NCBI GenBank assembly: GCA_949296115.1
Contig: CASFNR010000009.1
Span: 1-64,000, forward strand
Direction: 5' to 3'
Origin: an uncultured Eubacteriales bacterium
Lineage (GTDB): Bacteria > Bacillota > Clostridia > Oscillospirales > Oscillospiraceae
DNA: 64,000 nt
The translations under genes were made by a program, and so were the position numbers. This document shows, one piece after another, positions 15,723 through 23,616 of the stretch. Numbering within the stretch: the stretch's first letter is position 1; each line of letters begins with the position of its first letter. The notes below the pieces were generated by a model, which ran no database searches, had not been told where the DNA came from, and was given only the letters and a program-made list of their open reading frames with translations.

Positions 15723-16808
15723 TCAGAATTTGGAATAGAGTTCCCGGCTTGCCTTGTACAGTTCCTTCTGGAATGCCTGGGTAGACTGATTGGGATTGTT
15801 GTAGAAGGAGAAGGAAACGGTCTTGCCGGGCTTGCAGAAGCGCTGGGCGAACGCCCGGGCGCAGGCCCGCTGTTCTTCCTCACTGGCGTCCGGGGGGAAG
15901 GGCTTGTCATTGATCACCGCAATCACGATTTTGTCGCCGTAGGTTTCAAACAGAGAGGCCGTATCGTTCATCGGCATGGGGGACCAGGCGTCGAAGCCCG
16001 CTTCCACAAAAATGTTGCAGCGCTTTACCAAATGGCCGCAACTATGCAGCTCAATGAACAGATTCTTCTGATGGACATGATCCACCAGCCGCTTCATCTC
16101 CGGCAGGAAGAAGGTGCGGGCCACTTTCTCGGAGAAGAAGGGAGCCATCTGGCTGCCCCAGTCATCGTGGATGGTGAAGCCGTCCAGATTGTATACGGAG
16201 CAGGCCTTGTCAATGATGCGGATATACAGGCTGGTCATTTCGTGAATCAGCTCTTTCATGGCGTCTTCCTGATCTTCATCCATCAAGGCCATGGCGGCGC
16301 CTTCAAAATCCATAAAGGAGATCAGCCGCTCGAACCAGCAGCCGTTGAGCAGGGTCATCACGTTGGCTTTGTCTCCGGACAGATACTCCCGGTTCCTTTC
16401 GCCGCTGCCCGCCCAGTCCCAGCTGTCGATGTCCGGGAAGTGGATCACATCTTTCCAGTCATTGGCATCCTCCAGCAAGGGTGCGCCGGGCTTTACCATG
16501 GAACCGCCGGCCACATCAATGAACTCCCATTCCACGCCGAACATATCCCTGCCGCCGAACTGCTCCCGCGGGACGGGCACCGCCTCGAAGCAGAACCCCC
16601 GGGCAATATGGTCGGGAATGACAGAGGGACAAAAGAGAACCTGCTCCGATCCGTTGGGAATCCACCAGGGATTCTTGTCCCGCATGGCGCTGATAAAGCC
16701 TTCTTTCAGAGAGATGGGGGTATTGTAGATGAGAATTTCCCCGCCCATAAAGTTCTTTTCTCTGCGGATGACCCGCAATTCTTTTTCGTCAAACGCAGTT
16801 GGTTTCAT
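15723..16808 (-). CDS. Uroporphyrinogen decarboxylase-family (MtaA-like) methyltransferase
   Basis: 361 residues of the UroD fold. The HSCGHL motif near residue 255 is the zinc site seen in corrinoid-linked methyltransferases of this family rather than a haem-pathway feature, and the N terminus is unlike HemE. Such proteins move methyl groups between corrinoid proteins and acceptors such as coenzymes or tetrahydrofolate. No corrinoid-binding protein is adjacent. It lies 15 bases downstream of the MFS gene on the same strand, which suggests that the transported compound is its methyl source or acceptor. Substrate unknown. Confidence 0.8.
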   Translation of the reverse strand: MKPTAFDEKELRVIRREKNFMGGEILIYNTPISLKEGFISAMRDKNPWWIPNGSEQVLFCPSVIPDHIARGFCFEAVPVPREQFGGRDMFGVEWEFIDVAGGSMVKPGAPLLEDANDWKDVIHFPDIDSWDWAGSGERNREYLSGDKANVMTLLNGCWFERLISFMDFEGAAMALMDEDQEDAMKELIHEMTSLYIRIIDKACSVYNLDGFTIHDDWGSQMAPFFSEKVARTFFLPEMKRLVDHVHQKNLFIELHSCGHLVKRCNIFVEAGFDAWSPMPMNDTASLFETYGDKIVIAVINDKPFPPDASEEEQRACARAFAQRFCKPGKTVSFSFYNNPNQSTQAFQKELYKASRELYSKF

Positions 16809-16823
16809 ATGCTCCTCCTTTTC

Positions 16824-18008
16824 TTAATCTTTGGTGACATAAATGGGGAACGAGGTGACAAAAGCGATGCCTGCCAGAACGGCGCCAACCATAAATTTGG
16901 TGGGAACATGGCCGGGATCACCACAGATCAGCCCGGTTAGGAAGGCCAGCACGGTAATGGCCACGCACATGCCGCCGTTCATAAATCCGGAGAAAACGGA
17001 CAGGGCTTTGGAGTACAGGGGGCCGGGGGCAATCTGCCCCATGTAGCCCATGATGTAGGGGCTGCATCCGTACATAGCGAAGCCCAGAATCAAACCGCAG
17101 AAGAACAGGGCAAATACGTTGGTGGTGATGACAATGGGAATCACCAGACCGATCACGCAAAGACCCATCAGCACCGGCACGGTGAATTTCTTCAGGAACT
17201 TGGAGTACAGACCGAACAGAGCGCCGGCGGCGATACCGCCCACAGTGACCATGGAGGAGGCCACGCCCGCCTCCGCAGAGGTGCCCAGCTTGTGGGTGGT
17301 GATGATGTACTCGGAAATGTTGGTGCCGTAAACATACAGCGCCAGGAAGAAGATGAAGTAATGGATGGAGATGAGCCAGACCTTCAGCGGCAGCTTTCCG
17401 GCGGCCTTCTTCTCCTGCTGCACCTTCTGAGGAGCCTCCTGAATGGCGCCCTTGGGCAGGCAGAACAGCTGAATGAGCATGGTGAAGGCCACGATGAAGT
17501 ACAGGTAGTAGGCGTTGTTCCAGCGATCCACCGCCAGCATGCCGCCCACGGTGGAGAAGAATACGCCGCCGATGTTCATCACGGACATACAGATACCCAG
17601 GATGCCGCCCCGCTTCTTTTCATCGGGGACCGCTTCACTCAGAGCAATGGCCAGAAGGGTGTTGGAAGAACCCTGGCTGATACCAACCAGGCCGGAGGCA
17701 AGGAGGATAACCCAGAAGGGAGCCGTGCCGCCCAGGAACAGGAAAATCATACCGTACAGGAACAGGCAGCCCTGAGCCAGCAGCATCAGATACTTTGCCG
17801 GGATTTTCTTGTGCAGAAAACCGACGCAAAAGGCGTAGGCGGTACCCACCAGGGCGGGCATGGTTAGAATCTGAGAAACAGTCGTGGGCGCCACATTTGA
17901 GTAAGCCTGCATGATGTAGGCGATTATGCCCATGGTCATGTTGGTGGACACAGCGGCTATGCAGAAGGCAAAGATACCCACCATCTGCTTCTTGTTAATA
18001 CCGGTCAT
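16824..18008 (-). CDS. MFS transporter (OFA-like)
   Basis: About 394 residues with roughly 12 predicted membrane helices and a central cytoplasmic basic loop (about residues 190-210, rich in K/E/Q). The architecture fits oxalate/formate-antiporter-like major facilitators. The ATG at 18008 has GGAG nine bases upstream; an upstream ATG at 18017 abuts the SD and is unlikely. It forms an operon with the UroD-family gene and is divergent from the PucR-type regulator, a typical target/regulator arrangement. Substrate not identifiable. Confidence 0.85.
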   Translation of the reverse strand: MTGINKKQMVGIFAFCIAAVSTNMTMGIIAYIMQAYSNVAPTTVSQILTMPALVGTAYAFCVGFLHKKIPAKYLMLLAQGCLFLYGMIFLFLGGTAPFWVILLASGLVGISQGSSNTLLAIALSEAVPDEKKRGGILGICMSVMNIGGVFFSTVGGMLAVDRWNNAYYLYFIVAFTMLIQLFCLPKGAIQEAPQKVQQEKKAAGKLPLKVWLISIHYFIFFLALYVYGTNISEYIITTHKLGTSAEAGVASSMVTVGGIAAGALFGLYSKFLKKFTVPVLMGLCVIGLVIPIVITTNVFALFFCGLILGFAMYGCSPYIMGYMGQIAPGPLYSKALSVFSGFMNGGMCVAITVLAFLTGLICGDPGHVPTKFMVGAVLAGIAFVTSFPIYVTKD

Positions 18009-18189
18009 GATTAACATCTCCTTTTCCTTGACATGCGGAAAAATTTCTCTGCAGGTGATGAAAAACCAGACATGATATCCAATTCCTCCTCCTGCTTATG
18101 GGGTTAGTTTATCATTTTTTGCCAATATATGGTAGGGGCATTACACACAGTGCTTTTTCATTTTTATGTGCAGAATGCCCATATCCGAT

Positions 18190-18218
18190 TTGACAATGCG
18201 CTGCGTATCCGATATGAT
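18190..18218 (+). promoter_or_regulatory. Promoter of the PucR-type regulator
   Basis: TTGACA (18190-18195), a 17-base spacer and TATGAT (18213-18218). It places the transcript start just before the SD of the ATG at 18244. Confidence 0.8.
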
Positions 18219-18243
18219 AGGAGCAAAGAAAGGGGGACGTGGC

Positions 18244-19785
18244 ATGAAGCTGAGCCTGAAGCTGATTCTGCGAAATATCCCGGCGCAGGAAGCCCGTATT
18301 GCAGCGACACGGAAGGAGGAGCCGGACCCGATGCGTTTGAGCACCTGGGCACTCTACACCCAGGGAAAGGATTGGGAGGAATCCACCGTATATGTGGCGG
18401 CGGCGGACCGGCTTCCGCCGGATTTCTCATGCACCCAGGGAAGTGCATTGATCGTTGTGGGAAACATGGACCCGAAGCGCTTTGCCGGCGTGGATGCGGA
18501 TGTGCTGCTCTGGGATGGGGAGGAGGGAGCGGAGGCGTTTGCCCGCCGGGTAAACCGGCTGAACGAGATCTTTCAGGCGTACCAGCAGCTGGAGCGGCGG
18601 ATTCTGGACCGGCTGATTGCCGGGGCGGCGCCGGAAGAGATTGTGGCGCTTGGGGAATCCCTTCTGGGGAATCCGATTGTGGTCATGGACGAGGGATACG
18701 CGCTTCTTCTGAAGCCCCGCAGGACAAACCCCCTGGACTGGGAGCCGGGGCGCTATCCTCAGCTTCCGGCCCTGTCCCCGGAGACGGTGGACCAGATTCG
18801 CATGAGCCGGGAATACCGCAGCCGGGAGGAACACCAGGGCCTGTTTTACCTGTCCGGCGACACCCTGGACTGCGGCGCCCTGTTTCTCAATGTTCAGGAT
18901 GATGGGATTGTCCTGTTTTTGGCGGTTCTGGAGATGGACCGCCCGATCACCCAGGCGGATCGGCAGCTGCTTTGTTTTTTGGCACAATTCATCTGTCATA
19001 GTTTGCAGCTTCATCGGTTTTCCCGGGCGGATTCCCTGTACTTTCTCCAATTTTTGACAAAACTGCTGCGCAATGAAAAAATAGAGCTGCCGGAATTTCA
19101 CCGGCAGCTGCATACTCAACACTGGAAAATTGACCAGAACTACGTCTGCTTTGTGGGGGAACCGGATCTGTGGAATCAGAAAAACGCCCAGCTGTTCAGC
19201 CTGTGCCGGATGGCGGAGCGGCGGTTCCGGGGCTGCTGCGCCTTTGAGCAGGAGGGGCGGATGGTGTGCATTCTGAATCTGGACCAGGCGGGGATGAGCC
19301 GGGAGGCCTTCCTGCAGCTGCTCAGCCAGTTTATCCGGGACCAGCTGCTGCGGGTGGGAGTGAGCTACGGCTTCCAGGACTTTGTTTCTCTGGCAAGCTA
19401 CTATCGTCAGGCGCTGGCGGCGCTGGAACTGGGGAAAGAGCTGGCGCCGGAGGCCTGGAACTACCGGTTTGAAAGCTACGCACTGGAATATTTCATTCGG
19501 TACGGTACTTCCCGGATGGAGGGCAAGTATCTGTGCCACCCGGACCTGATTGCGCTGCTGCGGTATGACCGGGAAAATCACACTGAGCTTTTGCGAACCC
19601 TGCAGGTGTACCTTGGCTGCGGGCTGAACGCCACGGCGGCGGCGGGGGAGCTGTTCATCCACCGCAACACCCTGTATCAAAGGCTGGGGAAGATTGACTC
19701 CCTGATTTCCAGCAGCCTCAGCAACCCGGAGAATCGGCTGTATCTGCAAATTTCCTACAGCATTGCGGATTTTGACGCCATGTAA
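18244..19785 (+). CDS. PucR/CdaR-family transcriptional regulator
   Basis: 513 residues. The C-terminal segment (about 455-500) contains LNATAAAGELFIHRNTLYQRLGKID, the PucR-type helix-turn-helix that typically ends these regulators. The N-terminal half resembles the PucR/GAF-like sensory region. The start at 18244 is set by the promoter just upstream and an AGGGGG SD. It is divergent from the MFS-UroD operon and likely controls it. Family members sense purine- or sugar-acid-related metabolites; the ligand here is unknown. Confidence 0.82.
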   Translation: MKLSLKLILRNIPAQEARIAATRKEEPDPMRLSTWALYTQGKDWEESTVYVAAADRLPPDFSCTQGSALIVVGNMDPKRFAGVDADVLLWDGEEGAEAFARRVNRLNEIFQAYQQLERRILDRLIAGAAPEEIVALGESLLGNPIVVMDEGYALLLKPRRTNPLDWEPGRYPQLPALSPETVDQIRMSREYRSREEHQGLFYLSGDTLDCGALFLNVQDDGIVLFLAVLEMDRPITQADRQLLCFLAQFICHSLQLHRFSRADSLYFLQFLTKLLRNEKIELPEFHRQLHTQHWKIDQNYVCFVGEPDLWNQKNAQLFSLCRMAERRFRGCCAFEQEGRMVCILNLDQAGMSREAFLQLLSQFIRDQLLRVGVSYGFQDFVSLASYYRQALAALELGKELAPEAWNYRFESYALEYFIRYGTSRMEGKYLCHPDLIALLRYDRENHTELLRTLQVYLGCGLNATAAAGELFIHRNTLYQRLGKIDSLISSSLSNPENRLYLQISYSIADFDAM

Positions 19786-19794
19786 AACAGAATC

Positions 19795-19818
19795 CCCCTG
19801 ACCGGAAACGGTCAGGGG
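19795..19818. terminator. Hairpin after pucR; probable original tRNA-Trp terminator
   Basis: CCCCTGACCG-GAAA-CGGTCAGGGG. It sits just outside attL. Before integration of the island it would have lain directly downstream of the tRNA-Trp 3' end on the minus strand. Confidence 0.75.
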
Positions 19819-19826
19819 AAATGTTC

Positions 19827-19871
19827 TGGCAGGGGCACTAGGACTTGAACCCAGAGCCTACGGTTTTGGAG
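19827..19871. repeat. attL: 45-bp copy of the tRNA-Trp 3' end
   Basis: Identical over 45 bases to 37119-37163, the 3' part of tRNA-Trp from its CCA to the anticodon region. Sequence identity stops abruptly on both sides. It marks the distal end of the integrated element. Confidence 0.93.
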
Positions 19872-19935
19872 GCCTTTGGCTCAAAAAGGATTTTCCTAGA
19901 GCCGCAACACTTTTTTGCATTCTTACACCATTTGG

Positions 19936-19958
19936 TATTACAATGTTATTACAATGTT
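19936..19958. repeat. Tandem direct repeat near attL (candidate integrase arm site)
   Basis: TATTACAATGTT occurs twice, overlapping by one base. A similar doublet (GTATTACAATCT twice) lies near the other end at 36965-36988. Confidence 0.6.
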
Positions 19959-19960
19959 GC

Positions 19961-20149
19961 TCACAGAAGGTATTTTCGTCCGGAGTAAGTATCCAACCAC
20001 TTCTTCAGTTGGTCTGCATCGACATATAATCTACTCCCGATTGTGATGGACGGGAACCCGGCAGAATGCATCAAAGCATACGCTTGATTCTTTCCTATTT
20101 TGAATATACACTGGATGTCCTTCGGAGTCAATAGTTGAATTTCTTGCAT
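19961..20149 (-). CDS. xis: Excisionase-like small helix-turn-helix protein
   Basis: 62 residues. LTPKDIQCIFKIGKNQAYALMH, then a GSRLYVDADQLKKWLDTY segment, is the MerR-like/HTH_17 excisionase fold. It lies directly inside attL, opposite the integrase at the other end, matching the site where Xis proteins direct excision. An SD-like stretch (AAGGAGG) precedes the ATG. The name is inferred from fold and position. Confidence 0.8.
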   Translation of the reverse strand: MQEIQLLTPKDIQCIFKIGKNQAYALMHSAGFPSITIGSRLYVDADQLKKWLDTYSGRKYLL

Positions 20150-20277
20150 ATTGTGACCTCCTTGTTATGTAAGTTATGTAGACAAATGGAAAGGCAATTT
20201 TGTGGTTCGACATGAAAACATACAGCCCCCCTCTGTTCTGAAGAAAAAAGTGCTTGCAGCGCAACGGTTTTTCGGGG

Positions 20278-20685
20278 CTATTTGTCTACACTTGACCGTC
20301 GTTTTCGGGCGCAGACGGCTTTTTGCTTGCGATGTACAGCGGCAGCACATACGGTGCAATATTTGGCGCGCCCGGAACCGGCAATAAAATAAGAACCGCA
20401 AATCTGGCAGTACCGACTCCTCCGGGGATGCAGGATTTTATTTTCCAGTTTTGGAGCGCCAGGCAGCACTGCACTCCGGAAATACCGACAGTTCAGTCTG
20501 GAGCTGATAGCTTGGGGGCAAACTTGTCCTCCATCGTCATCCATCAGGAGGCAGTCTCCCTCCCGGTAATTGCAGCATTGCCTGACAGTTTTCCGAATGT
20601 TGTTGACTTGTTTCGGCGTGAGCCGTGGTAAATTGCCGTCAGGCTGACGTTCAATCGGCCTGAGCTTCATGATCATTTTCCACAT
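20278..20685 (-). CDS. Cysteine-rich VLP-type protein of mobile elements
   Basis: 135 residues. LTPKQVNNIRKTVRQCCNYREGDCLLMDDD, the internal CRYFRSAVLP and the C-terminal CQICGSYFI...AKYCTVCAA are the features of the cysteine-rich VLP domain family found in integrative elements of Firmicutes. The two CxxC pairs suggest a zinc-binding fold. The C terminus is strongly basic, consistent with nucleic-acid binding. Its role is unknown, but it is a consistent companion of Xis/Rep modules. The ATG at 20685 has GAGGG eight bases upstream; internal ATGs at 20676 and 20670 are alternatives. Confidence 0.75.
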   Translation of the reverse strand: MWKMIMKLRPIERQPDGNLPRLTPKQVNNIRKTVRQCCNYREGDCLLMDDDGGQVCPQAISSRLNCRYFRSAVLPGAPKLENKILHPRRSRYCQICGSYFIAGSGRAKYCTVCAAAVHRKQKAVCARKRRSSVDK

Positions 20686-20970
20686 ATATTACACCCTCAT
20701 CTTTGTGTGAATGGCCCTGCCGGATTCTCCGGAGGTGTTTTCCATATATCCCGGCAGGACAAAGGCTGACAACCAGGTTCCGACAACGGACCTGGAAAAA
20801 CCTTTGATTTCGGTCGGGCGGTATCCTTTGTTCTATTTTTTCTTTTCTTATAGAAGTCTGTTGTCATGGTTGTCACTAAGAGGAAAAGAGAGGAATACCA
20901 AGACTTTTTCGACTTTCGCACGACAACTGGACCGACAATCGGCTTGACAACGGACTGGTAACTGGCGCAA
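20686..20970. other. Non-coding gap after vapE with two ACAACGGAC copies
   Basis: No convincing gene. ACAACGGAC occurs at 20783-20791, inside a CCAGG/CCTGG hairpin (20774-20796), and at 20947-20955. The same nonamer is the core of the repeats upstream of vapE. Confidence 0.55.
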
Positions 20971-22332
20971 CTATTCCTTCAGCCATTCAGGAGGAAGGGG
21001 GAACTGTTTCTCTTCCTCCAGGGTAAATTCAGGAAAATCACCTGCTCCGTTGTCGGACAGAATACGCTCCCAACCCTTCTGACGCCCATAGGGACTGCGG
21101 AAGTACCGGGGGTTGGAAAACGCCCGCCAGCCGCTGATACTGTTGTTCATAATGTCGTTGATTTCTCTGATTTCCCATTGCTTCGGTTCGTCAAAGCTGC
21201 GGCCCAGGGCTTCCCGGAACAACTGTTTGGAGCAGACCATGTTGTCTGGACACGTTTCCAGATACTCGATGATCTGCCCGGCCTTGGTGTCCTCCGGCAT
21301 GAAGTCACGCTGATGGATTTTCAGATATTCATTCATTGCCGGGCTAAATCGGAGACTGAGATTGCCGCTGCGGTAAATCTCCATCGCTTCTGCCCAGACC
21401 TGAATGAGATAGTCCCTAGATGCCGCTTCATTCTCCAGAATGTGGATTTCTGCCAGCTCCGGGTGTACCATGACCGGTACAAACCGGCGATTGCCGGTAC
21501 GGTCAAGGGGAAGAAAGTCCAGCGTGTTGGAGGTACCGCAGAAAACGCACTGTCGTTTCCGGTCTGCCGGGTGGGTCTCGTAGGGGACTTTATAGGTCTC
21601 TTTCTGGCGGCTAAGGAAAGACTTGATTTCCTCGATGCTTTTTGCGTTGGCGGTGGCAATCATCTCTGACATCTCAATCAGCCAGTGACCTTGCATCTTG
21701 CGGTACACATTTTCATCGTCCAGCTTTTTCAGATCATCCGAAAACCAGTCATCGTTGACAGCCAGTAGCCGGAAGAAGGTGGACTTTCCGGCTCCCTGAC
21801 CCCCTACCAGGCAGAGCATGATTTCAAATTTACAGCCCGGCCGAAATGCCCGTGAGATGGCTCCCAGCAGAAACAGCCGCATCGCCTCATAGGTATAATC
21901 ATCGGTTTCCGCTCCCAGGAATCGGTGCAGGCAAAAGTGGATGCGTTCAGTGCCGTCCCACTGAAGGCTGTTGAGAAAATCCCGGACGGGGTGGTATCGG
22001 TTCTCGTTGGCGATCACCATAACGGTGTCCTGTATCTTCTTCTCGTTGCCAAGGCCATAATTTTCTTCCAGATATAGGAGTAAGTATTTGATATCTACAT
22101 CTGTCAACGTCGGTCCGTCCCGATACCAGCCCAGGGGCTTCACAATATCCACCCGTTCGGTCAGGAGATTTTTGCGGATTGCACCTCTCAGCAGCGGATC
22201 CAGCTGCAACACCCGCTTATAGTTGGTTGCGGCGTTTGATACCTTGCCTTTTTCGGTTTGCTCCAGGAGTTCTTTGACTTGCTCCACGGTGCAAAGCTCC
22301 TGCTGCTGACCATGCTGCAATTCTTTTTCCAA
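20971..22332 (-). CDS. VapE-type (virulence-associated E) replication helicase
   Basis: 453 residues. The P-loop VGGQGAGKSTFF lies near 178-189, followed by the family's MSEMIATANAKSIEEIKSFLSR and FCGTSNTLDFLPLDRTGNRRFVPV segments. VapE proteins are superfamily 3-like helicases of phages and phage-inducible islands that often work with a primase for element replication. Many homologues have an N-terminal primase/TOPRIM region; here only a short N-terminal extension is present. It reads away from iteron-like repeats at 22428-22850. No primase gene is adjacent. Confidence 0.88.
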   Translation of the reverse strand: MEKELQHGQQQELCTVEQVKELLEQTEKGKVSNAATNYKRVLQLDPLLRGAIRKNLLTERVDIVKPLGWYRDGPTLTDVDIKYLLLYLEENYGLGNEKKIQDTVMVIANENRYHPVRDFLNSLQWDGTERIHFCLHRFLGAETDDYTYEAMRLFLLGAISRAFRPGCKFEIMLCLVGGQGAGKSTFFRLLAVNDDWFSDDLKKLDDENVYRKMQGHWLIEMSEMIATANAKSIEEIKSFLSRQKETYKVPYETHPADRKRQCVFCGTSNTLDFLPLDRTGNRRFVPVMVHPELAEIHILENEAASRDYLIQVWAEAMEIYRSGNLSLRFSPAMNEYLKIHQRDFMPEDTKAGQIIEYLETCPDNMVCSKQLFREALGRSFDEPKQWEIREINDIMNNSISGWRAFSNPRYFRSPYGRQKGWERILSDNGAGDFPEFTLEEEKQFPLPPEWLKE

Positions 22333-22427
22333 GTTTCATCACCTCATGATTTCTTTTCACCACTGCGAGTTTCTACTATGTCCTTTCCGTTACTGCGACG
22401 ATGCGGATGGTTAACCTCCTTTCATAT

Positions 22428-22850
22428 TACAACGGACATTTTTTCGCCGAGTTTTAAGTATCTGCCCTAAAAATGTTTGTAAAGTTTTTGTGAATGGTGC
22501 CATTCCTGTATTCCTTGCCTTGTCCCTTCCACTGGCGAGAAGCAGCGTGTTGCGAAAAGGTCTCCACTTTACAACGGACAAAAAATCGAAAAAACGCAGG
22601 TATCCAACAAAATTTTGGTTGCATCATCTCCTTCTACTTTATCTTGTCTTATCCTCTGGCAGAAAGCAGAAGGTCACGAAAAACCCTTTCACTATACAAC
22701 GGACATTTCAGAGCCAAAACACAAGCATCCCTCTCTAAATAATTTGTAAATTTTTTGATTGTACCGTTTGTGCCCTTATTGTGTCAGATCTTCCGACGGC
22801 ATAAAGAAGAGAATCACAAAAAGAACTTCCACTTTTACAACGGACATTTT
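22428..22850. repeat. Four iteron-like repeats upstream of vapE
   Basis: TACAACGGACATTTT or a close variant occurs at 22428-22442, 22570-22580, 22695-22708 and 22836-22850, at intervals of 142, 125 and 141 bases. Each copy is preceded about 45-55 bases earlier by a GTCC(Y)TTCC-like box and a GAAAGCAG-like stretch, so the units are degenerate tandem repeats. They lie 5' of the replication helicase gene. Confidence 0.7.
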
Positions 22851-23014
22851 GGCAGAAAACTTGACACCTCTTAGAAAAATTCTTTAGTAGTCTGGGCAAG
22901 ACCCTGATCTACGACAGGATGTTTGCGGTGTGTGTCAATGAAGGTGTATAACCGGAACTCCAGTGGGAGAATAATCGGGAAGATCTACAAAACAAGAGAA
23001 ATTTTCTGGAATAT

Positions 23015-23055
23015 AAATATCCGCCAGGGGCTGTGTTTGCCTCTGGCGGATATTT
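23015..23055. other. Perfect 13-bp hairpin
   Basis: AAATATCCGCCAG and CTGGCGGATATTT with a 15-base loop, just outside the left inverted repeat arm. A terminator is possible but no gene leads into it. Confidence 0.6.
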
Positions 23056-23060
23056 CACTT

Positions 23061-23160
23061 GGGGTTTGGGGCGCTGCCCCAGCCTCTGGGGGACAAGATG
23101 CTGTCCAGTGGATATCCGGATAGGAATCTTGTCCCCATCTGGCATAGTATTTCTCTTGTC
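23061..23160. repeat. Left arm of imperfect inverted repeat flanking the ATPase gene
   Basis: Its reverse complement resembles 25158-25271. Shared blocks are ATGGGGACAAG, CGGATATCC, GGACAGCA, GGCTGGGG and CCCCAAACCCC in the same order. Confidence 0.7.
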
Positions 23161-23549
23161 CGAAGCCAACCCTCTGTATCGTCTGATTATGTCAAGTAGG
23201 TGCAAAAATTTTTGAATATGCTCACTGTTAAGAAGGAATATGTCGTCAGGCTTTAGGATCCCATAAATTGTTTAAGATTTCATCGATATCTTCTACATAA
23301 TGCAAACCTGCGGATTTGATTACTACAGATGAATATAAATATTCGTTTGGGTTTTGATAGTTTCAGTCACGTTCGCTTGCTTGGTTCTGGCTTGAGCAGA
23401 TTGCACACCGGGATAATACCTGAAAATTCCTCAGTCTAGGGGGCTGACTGGGCAGCTCAAGCCTCTGGTTCAAGTGCATCTGGGGATACAGACGAACCTG
23501 AACTGCAAGGCAATTCCAGTATTCAGCTTCATAAAATAACAAGTTATGC

Positions 23550-23577
23550 TTGAAATTATAATAATTTAGAGTATAAT
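23550..23577 (+). promoter_or_regulatory. Promoter of the AAA+ ATPase gene
   Basis: TTGAAA (23550-23555), a 16-base spacer and TATAAT (23572-23577). Confidence 0.7.
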
Positions 23578-23616
23578 AATTGATAAGGAGAATTGATAGA
23601 GAGTGAGGTGCAGTAT

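Larger units (their letters stand above)
22333..23616. other. 1.3-kb non-coding region: iterons, hairpins, inverted repeat arm
   Basis: No gene is supported here; the frames lack SD sites and family-like sequence. The region holds four spaced repeats (22428-22850), a perfect 13-bp-arm hairpin (23015-23055), one arm of the inverted repeats around the ATPase gene (23061-23160) and the ATPase promoter (23550-23577). It is AT-rich, as expected of a replication or control region. Confidence 0.7.

Noticed and set aside
20697-20921. Small minus-strand frame (about 74 codons) between the VLP-type gene and vapE
   Set aside because: Biased composition, no clear SD and no similarity that I recognise; overlaps the ACAACGGAC hairpin region.
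22428-22850. CRISPR array
   Set aside because: Repeats are short, imperfect and spaced 125-142 bases apart, unlike the 25-40-base repeat and spacer pattern of CRISPR; no cas genes are present.
22909-23205. Minus-strand frame of about 98 codons in the non-coding island region
   Set aside because: It lies across the inverted repeat arm and hairpin; a similar frame appears in the other arm only because of the repeat.
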